The position numbers and the translations under genes were made by a program. Shown piece after piece: positions 1 to 5,812 of a DNA stretch of 8,086 nt. The notes beneath the pieces are model-generated. The model was given only the letters and a program-made list of their open reading frames with translations. It had not been told where the DNA came from and made no database searches. The DNA is taken from contig JAGLFC010000060.1 in the NCBI GenBank assembly GCA_023144715.1, forward strand, positions 1 through 8,086. Reading direction: 5' to 3'. Position 1 is the stretch's first letter; every line of letters begins with the position of its first letter. Origin of the DNA: Gammaproteobacteria bacterium (GTDB lineage: Bacteria; Pseudomonadota; Gammaproteobacteria; GRL18).

Positions 1-86
1 TCGAATCTTATATCACCCACCATATCTTTTCTTAAAGATAATCCCACATCAATTATTATTTTTATATCCTCATAAAAATTTCTCAT
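1..86 (-). CDS. Partial unidentified ORF overlapping the methylase stop; candidate restriction endonuclease
   Basis: Only the first 28 codons are in the window; the gene continues past the left edge. The peptide begins MRNFYEDIKIII, continues with DVGLSLRK and ends in GDIRF, with no stop. Its ATG (86-84 on the minus strand) shares one base with the TAA of the upstream methylase (TAATG), an arrangement typical of translational coupling by termination-reinitiation. A weak purine stretch (GTGAG) lies in the methylase's last codons. I do not recognise the family, and the few residues do not resemble the N terminus of DpnII as I remember it. Its place directly behind a DpnM-type methylase suggests a restriction endonuclease or a second methylase. 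That is inference from position only. Confidence 0.5.
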   Translation of the reverse strand, partial: MRNFYEDIKIIIDVGLSLRKDMVGDIRF

Positions 87-937
87 TAGTTGTAATTGCT
101 CACAAGAATTTCAGACACTGCACCTCGACCTTCGCTATTTGAATTAATCGATCTCTTTGCTTGCACAAAATGAATATTATAATCTTTGTATAAATCTGTC
201 ATAAACTTTGTGTCTGAATTTGAAAGCAAAAATTTAACCCCTTTATTATTAAGTCTATCACACACTGTTTTTAATCTTTTTTGTTCCAATTGATTAAAAC
301 CATTTTTAGTATAGCCCGTAAAATTAGCACTATTTGATATAGGATCATAAGGGGGATCAAAATAAACAAATGAATTTTTTGTTATATTTAACAGTGCTTT
401 TTCATAGTCCATATTGATAATCTCAATATTATTATTGGATAAATAATGACTCACAGATTTTATCAGACTATCATTCACGATGTTAGGATTTTTATAGCGT
501 CCAAAGGGTGAATTAAATTCTCCAGAATTATTGACCCTAAACAAACCATTAAAACATGTTTTATTAAGAAAAATAATTCTGGATGCTTTTTGTATGTGAG
601 TTAAGTTTTGATAGGTCTTTTTTTCTCTATCAAGACTTCTAATATGATAAAAATAGTCTTCTTCATTTTTATGTTTTTTGAGGTCTTCAATTAAATCTTC
701 AGGTGAATTTTTTATGACCTTATATAAATTAATAAGTTCTTTATTACTATCACTGATCACAGCATTTTTGGGTTGCAAATGAAATAATACCGCACCACCA
801 CCGATAAAAGGTTCATAATATTTAGAAAATTCATGAGGAATATACGGCATTATTTGTGTTAATAATTGCCTTTTACCTCCTACCCACTTTACAAATGGAG
901 AAATTAATGGATTATTATTTTTAATGATTTTTGGCAT
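86..937 (-). CDS. DNA adenine N6-methyltransferase, Dam/DpnM (D12 class) type
   Basis: This 283-residue enzyme should transfer a methyl group from S-adenosylmethionine to adenine N6 in duplex DNA. Visible motifs in alpha-class order are the N-terminal KWVGGKRQLL (17-26), the AdoMet motif EPFIGGGAV (42-50), the target-recognition segment with CFNGLFRVN and FGRYKNP (about 128-151), the catalytic DPPY (194-197) and LSNSD near 240. The FVYFDPPY block, the following FTGYT and the C-terminal YKDYNIHF and SEILVSNY are very like the streptococcal DpnII-system methylase M.DpnM, so GATC is the likely target (inference). Length is normal for the family. The start is ATG at 937 with only a weak Shine-Dalgarno. 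The gene is more AT-rich than its neighbours and overlaps a downstream ORF by one base, which favours a restriction-modification methylase over the housekeeping Dam and suggests horizontal acquisition. Confidence 0.93.
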   Translation of the reverse strand: MPKIIKNNNPLISPFVKWVGGKRQLLTQIMPYIPHEFSKYYEPFIGGGAVLFHLQPKNAVISDSNKELINLYKVIKNSPEDLIEDLKKHKNEEDYFYHIRSLDREKKTYQNLTHIQKASRIIFLNKTCFNGLFRVNNSGEFNSPFGRYKNPNIVNDSLIKSVSHYLSNNNIEIINMDYEKALLNITKNSFVYFDPPYDPISNSANFTGYTKNGFNQLEQKRLKTVCDRLNNKGVKFLLSNSDTKFMTDLYKDYNIHFVQAKRSINSNSEGRGAVSEILVSNYN

Positions 938-958
938 TATCGACTCATAATATATTCT

Positions 959-988
959 TTGTTTTAAGAAGAGATTCTACAGTATAAT
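959..988 (+). promoter_or_regulatory. Candidate sigma-70 promoter for cls
   Basis: TTGTTT (959-964) and a perfect TATAAT (983-988) are 18 bp apart on the plus strand, upstream of the cardiolipin synthase gene. The implied leader is about 130 nt. The -10 lies downstream of the leftward methylase promoter's start point, so the two transcripts would overlap in their 5' ends. Supported by consensus match only. Confidence 0.45.
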
Positions 989-1007
989 AGGGTATAGCAC
1001 CTATTAT

Positions 1008-1036
1008 TTTATATTCTCTTATGACATCCAAATCAA
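1008..1036 (-). promoter_or_regulatory. Candidate sigma-70 promoter for the methylase gene
   Basis: On the minus strand TTGATT (1036-1031) and TATAAA (1013-1008) are separated by 17 bp. This is 4/6 and 5/6 to the sigma-70 consensus. Transcription would begin near 1001, leaving a leader of about 64 nt before the ATG at 937. The call rests on sequence match only, and such matches are common in AT-rich DNA. Confidence 0.4.
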
Positions 1037-1128
1037 ACATAGCTTCACAGAATATAAGTCACTCGCTTAAAAGAAGTATCACTAAACTAAACTATTGAAC
1101 ACTAAAAATCACTTAATGAGGTAAAAAT

Positions 1129-2547
1129 ATGCTGTGGATTATTCTTGCTCTTACGTTTCATTTATTAGGTATTATTTCTGCTATTAATGCAGTTATGGCG
1201 ACTAGAACATCACAAGGTGCAATTGCGTGGGTTATTTTTTTACTCAGCTTTCCTTATATTGCAGTACCAATCTATTGGATTTTTGGACGGAGTCGCTTTA
1301 ATGGCTATAGTGTATCACGACATTCCAATGATGTACGTGTTATGGCAAAAATGAACTATATTTTAGAGGAATTAAAACCCTATTGTGTCCCTGATTCAGA
1401 AATTACAGCAGCAGGTGTTGCTGCTAAAAAATTAGCATCTATTCCAATTTTAAAAGGTAATGATGTTCAATTGCTCATTGACGGTGATATGACTTTTAAG
1501 AGTATATTAGAAGGGATTGATCAAGCAAAAAATTATATTCTCTTCCAGTTTTTTATTATTCATGATGATGAAATTGGCAAAAAAGTTCAAAAACATCTGA
1601 TTGCTAAAGCTAAAGAAGGCGTAAAAATTTATTTTTTATATGATGAAATTGGTTGCTATACCTTGCCCGATTTATATAAAAATGAATTACGTGATGCAGG
1701 TGTGGAAGTGTATAACTTTCATACCAGAAAAGGGTATCGAAATCACTTTCAATTGAATTTTCGTAATCATAGAAAAATAGTGGTAGTGGATGGTAAAAGT
1801 GCGTGGATAGGAGGGCATAATGTTGGCGATGAATACCTTGGAAAAGATCCTAAGTTTGGGCATTGGCGTGACACTCATATCAAGATTCAAGGGCCTGCTG
1901 TATTAGCCAGTCAAATTTCATTTATTGAAGATTGGCATTGGGCAACCAATAATATTCTACCTAATCTTACATGGAAACCTCAAATACCCAAAGAGGCTAA
2001 CTATAAAGTATTAGTGGTACCCTCAGGCCCCGCGGATGAATTAGAAACAGCGACCCTAATGTTTCATCATGCGATTAATAGTGCACAAAAACGCATTTGG
2101 ATTACTAGTCCTTATTTTGTACCCGATGATATTATTATGAGTGCGTTGCATTTAGCGGGGCTACGGGGTGTGGACGTGCGTATTCTTATTCCTGATAAGC
2201 CCGATCATCTACTGGTTTATTTGACCGCATTTTCTTATTTTAAAAATGCCAGCCTAACAGGTGTCCGATTATTTCGTTATACTAAAGGTTTCTTACATCA
2301 AAAAGTGGTGTTGATTGATGATAAGAGTGCTATGGTGGGTACGGCCAATTTTGACAATCGCTCCTTTCGATTAAACTTTGAAATTACTTGTTTAGTGTCC
2401 GATCCTGTATTTGTCTTAGAGGTTGAAAAGATGTTAATAGATGACCTTGCTAATGCTCGAGAAATGACGGCTGATGATATTGATAATAAACCGTTTTGGT
2501 TTAAATTTAGCACTCGATTAGCAAGGTTGACCTCTCCTATACAATAA
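1129..2547 (+). CDS. cls: Cardiolipin synthase (phospholipase D superfamily, ClsA-like)
   Basis: This 472-residue inner-membrane enzyme should make cardiolipin by transferring a phosphatidyl group between phosphatidylglycerol molecules. Two hydrophobic segments at the N terminus (about 1-22 and 30-52) are the usual membrane anchor of ClsA-type enzymes. Two HxKxxxxD catalytic motifs follow: H214/K216/D221 in NHRKIVVVD and H390/K392/D397 in HQKVVLID, each followed by the expected glycine-rich GGHN or GTANFDNRS segment. Length is close to E. coli ClsA (486). The ATG is preceded by GAGGT (1118-1122) at 6 nt, which fixes the start. The gene is monocistronic here, divergent from the methylase and convergent with cysZ, whose stop lies 11 bp beyond its own. 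All key residues are present. ClsA and ClsB cannot be separated with certainty, but the N-terminal anchor favours ClsA. Confidence 0.95.
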   Translation: MLWIILALTFHLLGIISAINAVMATRTSQGAIAWVIFLLSFPYIAVPIYWIFGRSRFNGYSVSRHSNDVRVMAKMNYILEELKPYCVPDSEITAAGVAAKKLASIPILKGNDVQLLIDGDMTFKSILEGIDQAKNYILFQFFIIHDDEIGKKVQKHLIAKAKEGVKIYFLYDEIGCYTLPDLYKNELRDAGVEVYNFHTRKGYRNHFQLNFRNHRKIVVVDGKSAWIGGHNVGDEYLGKDPKFGHWRDTHIKIQGPAVLASQISFIEDWHWATNNILPNLTWKPQIPKEANYKVLVVPSGPADELETATLMFHHAINSAQKRIWITSPYFVPDDIIMSALHLAGLRGVDVRILIPDKPDHLLVYLTAFSYFKNASLTGVRLFRYTKGFLHQKVVLIDDKSAMVGTANFDNRSFRLNFEITCLVSDPVFVLEVEKMLIDDLANAREMTADDIDNKPFWFKFSTRLARLTSPIQ

Positions 2548-2558
2548 CACTCAGTTTC

Positions 2559-3341
2559 TTAAAGTGTAGATTCTTCAGCAGGTTCTTCAGGTTCAGGTGC
2601 ATATTGTTCTAGCCATATCATTGTGGCAGCAATAACTGCTGTGGGCATAATAATAAAATTAACAAAGGGGATCATAGAGGCACCCATCGTCACCCCCCCA
2701 AAACCTAAAGAAAACAAACGTTGCTGACCTTGTAAGGTGCGTTGTTCACCAAAATTAAGTTTATGATTGCCCATAGGATAATCCATATATTGTAATGACA
2801 TCATCCAAGCTGTGAATAAGAACCAAATAATAGGCCCTATAACAGGTATCACAAAAAGCAGTATTAAAAAAGGAATGGACCAGGCAATCATATAGATTAA
2901 TTTTTTTATCTCCATAAAAATAGTAGGGATAATTTCCTTTATTATTTGCTCAAAACCGTCCGATTCATCCATGCTTTGCCCTGTTAAATACTTTTCTGTG
3001 GCTTCTGCTAATAAACTATTAAAAGGGGAGGCAATAATATTAGCAAGCAGTGAAAACGTATAAAAAATGAGTACAAATAAAGTCATTCCAAAAAAAACAT
3101 ACAGTAAAGGCTTAATAAAATTAATAATATAAGCGACCCAAGACCATAGTTTTGAAGTATCCAACATCTTATCTATATAGTCACCGAAATAAGAAAAGCC
3201 AAAATAAATTCCCACAGAAAAAAATAAAATATTAATGATCAGTGGAATTATGACATAACTTTTAATGCCTTTTTGAGTCAATAAAGGTAAGGCTTTAAAT
3301 AAATAAGAAATACCTGTGACTGGATTATTACAAGGTCTCAT
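2559..3341 (-). CDS. cysZ: CysZ / EI24-family membrane protein (probable sulfate permease)
   Basis: This 260-residue polytopic inner-membrane protein has hydrophobic segments at about 26-50, 66-100, 148-186 and 211-243. It matches E. coli CysZ (253 residues) in order and signature: a GIKSYVIIPLIINIL opening like CysZ GIRRFVILPLLVNIL, the ASPFNSLLAE motif (104-113; CysZ AAPFNGLLAE), WFLFTAWMMSLQYMDYP plus NHK (173-193), and a MIPFVNFIIMP block (223-233). CysZ is known as a sulfate uptake protein for cysteine synthesis. No cys gene is visible here, so the substrate is assumed from the family. The C terminus carries a short acidic, proline-rich tail (PEPEEPAEES). The start ATG at 3341 has AAGGA (3355-3351) 9 nt upstream. 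It follows queF by 30 bp on the same strand and is probably co-transcribed with it. Confidence 0.88.
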   Translation of the reverse strand: MRPCNNPVTGISYLFKALPLLTQKGIKSYVIIPLIINILFFSVGIYFGFSYFGDYIDKMLDTSKLWSWVAYIINFIKPLLYVFFGMTLFVLIFYTFSLLANIIASPFNSLLAEATEKYLTGQSMDESDGFEQIIKEIIPTIFMEIKKLIYMIAWSIPFLILLFVIPVIGPIIWFLFTAWMMSLQYMDYPMGNHKLNFGEQRTLQGQQRLFSLGFGGVTMGASMIPFVNFIIMPTAVIAATMIWLEQYAPEPEEPAEESTL

Positions 3342-3371
3342 TGTAGAACATCCTTTTTTATCGTATTGATT

Positions 3372-3761
3372 TTAAGGTAATTGTACAGGCACAGGTGCCG
3401 TCCAATCTTTTGCCTGATGCTCGGCAATTACCGTTGTATAAATACCACCTCGTACATAAAATTCAGCACAGACACGCATAAATCTAGGCTCAGTGGCATT
3501 CACTAAATCGGTTAATATATCATTGGTCACTTTTTCATGGAACGCACCTTCATTGCGAAAAGACCACATATACATTTTAAGAGATTTTAATTCCACACAT
3601 TGTTGATCAGCAATATATTCAATGTTAATGGTGGCAAAATCAGGTTGACCTGTTTTTGGACAAAGGCAGGTAAACTCAGGTATTTTAATACGAATTGTAA
3701 AATCTCGTTCTGGTGTTGGGTTATCAAATGTTTCAAGTTCTTTACTGGGTTGTGTTGGCAT
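3372..3761 (-). CDS. queF: NADPH-dependent 7-cyano-7-deazaguanine reductase QueF (short, YkvM type)
   Basis: QueF reduces the nitrile of preQ0 to the aminomethyl group of preQ1, using two NADPH, in the queuosine tRNA-modification pathway (cytoplasmic). The 129-residue protein is the single-domain type, as in Bacillus, not the longer fused type of E. coli. The catalytic cysteine is C34 within CLCPKTGQPDF and the proton-donating aspartate is D41, with the same 7-residue spacing as C55/D62 in B. subtilis QueF. The signature ELKSLK plus SFRNEGAFHE spans 57-76, so H75 and E76 match B. subtilis H96/E97 at a constant offset. RGGI (104-107) is also present. ATG at 3761 has AGGA (3771-3768) 6 nt upstream. 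It is first in a likely queF-cysZ transcript. No preQ1 riboswitch was seen in its leader. Confidence 0.95.
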   Translation of the reverse strand: MPTQPSKELETFDNPTPERDFTIRIKIPEFTCLCPKTGQPDFATINIEYIADQQCVELKSLKMYMWSFRNEGAFHEKVTNDILTDLVNATEPRFMRVCAEFYVRGGIYTTVIAEHQAKDWTAPVPVQLP

Positions 3762-3845
3762 AGCAGTTCCTGATTAATAAAATTAAATAAATTTTACACT
3801 ATTCACTAAAATAAGGGAATTTGGCTTGATTAGAAAGAGGATACT

Positions 3846-3895
3846 TTTTTGTTAAAAAAAGATTAAAAAACTTGACCAATTTAGTTGGTTAAGTT
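3846..3895 (-). terminator. Hairpin plus T-run reading leftward; alternatively an operator
   Basis: Two 11-base arms, AACTTGACCAA (3869-3879) and TTGGTTAAGTT (3885-3895), pair around a 5-nt loop with a single G-T wobble. On the minus strand the stem is followed by TTTTTT, AATC and TTTTTTT, the layout of a Rho-independent terminator. Only transcripts entering from the rhodanese side, upstream of queF, would meet it. The repeat also covers the -35 and spacer of the rhodanese promoter, so it could be a binding site for a dimeric regulator instead. Confidence 0.45.
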
Positions 3896-3900
3896 TTAAT
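3872..3900 (+). promoter_or_regulatory. Sigma-70 promoter for the rhodanese-selO pair
   Basis: TTGACC (3872-3877) and TTTAAT (3895-3900) are separated by exactly 17 bp, each 5/6 to consensus, about 35 bp before the rhodanese ATG. The implied start near 3907 gives a short leader of about 28 nt containing the Shine-Dalgarno. The promoter overlaps an inverted repeat that could serve as an operator. Confidence 0.6.
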
Positions 3901-3934
3901 AAAAAAATATCCATTATTTAAAGAGGCACTACCG

Positions 3935-4255
3935 ATGCTGGAAATGAATCCAAATCAAGTTCACCATTATTTGCAAACAACCCATAATACCCCTTGTTTA
4001 CTAGATGTACGCGAACGTTGGGAATTAGATATTTGTTGTCTTGAAGGAATAACCCATATTCCTATGGGCAATATTGCTGCTCAATTGCATACTTTAGATT
4101 CTGAACAAGACATTATTGTTATTTGTCATCACGGCATTCGTAGCCGTATGGTAGGACAATTTTTAGAACAAAAAAATTTTTCAAATATTATCAATCTGTC
4201 AGGCGGTATGGCAGCTTGGACACAAAATGTTGATACGAGTATGACCACTTATTAG
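3935..4255 (+). CDS. Single-domain rhodanese-like sulfurtransferase
   Basis: This 106-residue protein is one rhodanese domain with nothing added. It shows the N-terminal LLDVRERWE (22-30), HIPMGNI (41-47), the active-site loop CHHGIRS (64-70) with catalytic C64, and the C-terminal LSGGMAAW. The loop cysteine can carry a persulfide, so transfer of sulfane sulfur is the expected chemistry; the acceptor is unknown. It has no signal peptide and should be cytoplasmic. It is close in size to GlpE, but there is no glycerol-metabolism gene nearby, so I give no symbol. ATG at 3935 has AGAGG (3922-3926) 8 nt upstream, which favours it over the in-frame ATG at 3944. The selO gene follows after 32 bp with its own ribosome binding site, and the two probably form an operon. 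Confidence 0.9.
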   Translation: MLEMNPNQVHHYLQTTHNTPCLLDVRERWELDICCLEGITHIPMGNIAAQLHTLDSEQDIIVICHHGIRSRMVGQFLEQKNFSNIINLSGGMAAWTQNVDTSMTTY

Positions 4256-4287
4256 TTGGCACTACGTTATTATATAAGGTTGATTAA

Positions 4288-5769
4288 ATGATAAAGAAGC
4301 CCAGTTTTCAATGTAATTTTGCCCACTTAAAGACCTCTTTTTATAGCAAAATCAGTCCCTCTCCAGTGAAATCACCCTCGTTAATTAAGGTGAATAATAC
4401 ATTGGCAAATTTCTTACAAATATCACCTGAATGGTTGAATTCAGAAGAAGGACTCTCCGTACTATCAGGGAATTTGGTATTAGCCAATAGTACACCTGTT
4501 GCTGCTGTCTATGCAGGTCATCAATTTGGACAATGGAATCCACAATTGGGTGATGGTAGGGCAGTATTATTAGGTGAAGTAACCGCTCAAGATGGACAAC
4601 TCTATGATATTCAGCTCAAGGGATCAGGCGTTACACCGTATTCAAGAAGGGGAGATGGACGTTCTCCTTTAGGGCCTGTGTTAAGAGAATATATTGTCAG
4701 TGAAGCAATGGCTCAATTAAATATTCCCACGACAAGAAGTTTAATGGCCGTTGCAACAGGCGAAGCCGTTCAACGTGAAAAAATATTACCTGGAGCAATC
4801 TTAACTCGAGTGGCAAAAAGTCATATCCGTATTGGCAGCTTTCAGTTTTTTGCGGCACAAAAAGAGAGTCAAGCACTGAAGGAGTTAGCAGATTTTGTAA
4901 TAGTCAGACATTATCCTGATCTCAAAAAATCTCCCGATCCCTATTTAGCATTATTTCAAGCAATTTTAGAACGACAAGCACAATTAATTGCTCAATGGCA
5001 ATTGGTGGGTTTTATTCATGGTGTAATGAATACTGATAATATGCTGGTATCAGGCGAAACGATTGACTATGGTCCTTGTGCCTTTATGGATGCTTATGAT
5101 GTAGAAGCATGTTTTAGTTCTATTGATTATTATGGTCGTTATAAATATTCCAGTCAGCCAGAGATTGCTTTATGGAATTTATCCTGCTTGGCTCAAACGT
5201 TTGTACCCTTGTTGAATGATAGTGATGAATTATCACTTAATAAACTTCACGAAGCATTAGATTCTTTTAATGAACACTATGATTATCATTATTTTTTTGG
5301 CTTACATCAAAAATTAGGATTGGCAGAAATGACCGAACAAAGCCACAGATTGATTGAGGAGCTTTTGGCATTAATGGCGGAACATAAAACGGATTTTTCA
5401 TTAACGTTTAGACATCTTACGGACGTACTTGCTGAGATCTGTATGATAGAAAATCATCAAGCCGTTGCCTATCGTTTACCCAGTGCATTTTCTGTATGGA
5501 TTGTACAATGGCAAGCCTTTATTAAGGCACAAAATTTATCTGCTGAACATGCCTATAAAACGATGCTTTCTGTCAATCCTGCTTTTATTCCACGTAATCA
5601 TTTAATTGAGGAAGCTATTGTAGAGGCTACTGAACACAATAATTATCAGCCATTTCATCAATTAGTCTCTGTTTTATCAAATCCTTATCAATTTTCAGTA
5701 GAAAATAGCCGTTATGCACAAGCACCAAACACTGAGCAATTAGTATTACACACTTTTTGTGGTACATGA
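4288..5769 (+). CDS. selO: SelO/YdiU protein adenylyltransferase (AMPylase)
   Basis: SelO has a protein-kinase-like fold that binds ATP in inverted orientation and transfers AMP to Ser/Thr/Tyr of proteins, linked in E. coli and yeast to the oxidative stress response. The 493 residues match the usual bacterial length. Visible motifs are YAGHQFGQW (75-83), LGDGRA (87-92), QLKGSG with K111, YSRRGDGRS (118-126), NTDNM (248-252) with D250 as likely catalytic residue, and DYGPC with metal-binding D260. The protein ends FCGT. C491 in that tail and C275 (VEAC) are placed like the cysteine pair reported to form a regulatory disulfide in E. coli SelO, and C491 is near where eukaryotic SelO carries selenocysteine. 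ATG at 4288 follows AAGGT (4276-4280) at 7 nt. It converges with nadB with no clear terminator in the 43 bp gap. Confidence 0.95.
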   Translation: MIKKPSFQCNFAHLKTSFYSKISPSPVKSPSLIKVNNTLANFLQISPEWLNSEEGLSVLSGNLVLANSTPVAAVYAGHQFGQWNPQLGDGRAVLLGEVTAQDGQLYDIQLKGSGVTPYSRRGDGRSPLGPVLREYIVSEAMAQLNIPTTRSLMAVATGEAVQREKILPGAILTRVAKSHIRIGSFQFFAAQKESQALKELADFVIVRHYPDLKKSPDPYLALFQAILERQAQLIAQWQLVGFIHGVMNTDNMLVSGETIDYGPCAFMDAYDVEACFSSIDYYGRYKYSSQPEIALWNLSCLAQTFVPLLNDSDELSLNKLHEALDSFNEHYDYHYFFGLHQKLGLAEMTEQSHRLIEELLALMAEHKTDFSLTFRHLTDVLAEICMIENHQAVAYRLPSAFSVWIVQWQAFIKAQNLSAEHAYKTMLSVNPAFIPRNHLIEEAIVEATEHNNYQPFHQLVSVLSNPYQFSVENSRYAQAPNTEQLVLHTFCGT

Positions 5770-5812
5770 TGTTATCAGAGACAGTGAATCCAATACTAGG
5801 CTTAAAATACGA

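Noticed and set aside
86..937. Depletion of GATC sites as evidence of restriction pressure
   Set aside because: GATC occurs several times within the methylase gene and repeatedly in cls, selO, nadB and rpoE, so no avoidance is apparent in this window.
1021..1098. 25-codon plus-strand ORF (starts MTSKSNIAS) in the methylase-cls intergenic region
   Set aside because: No Shine-Dalgarno, low-complexity Ser/Lys/Asn composition, and a length expected by chance in a non-coding stretch.
1687..1890. 67-codon minus-strand ORF inside cls
   Set aside because: It lies opposite the first catalytic motif region of a clearly conserved gene and has no recognisable content of its own; a shadow frame.
2298..2513. 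71-codon minus-strand ORF inside the 3' part of cls
   Set aside because: Antisense shadow of the conserved second HKD domain; no independent support.
2544..2570. Possible bidirectional terminator between cls and cysZ (ACACT and AGTGT arms)
   Set aside because: The stem is only 5 bp with a long loop, has no T-run, and extends into the cysZ coding end.
3762..3868. preQ1 riboswitch in the queF leader
   Set aside because: The leader lacks the C-rich pairing element and A-rich tail of preQ1-I aptamers, and no preQ1-II-like fold was evident; it is mostly A/T runs.
5770..5812. Terminator between convergent selO and nadB
   Set aside because: No stable inverted repeat with a T-run could be found in the 43 bp gap.
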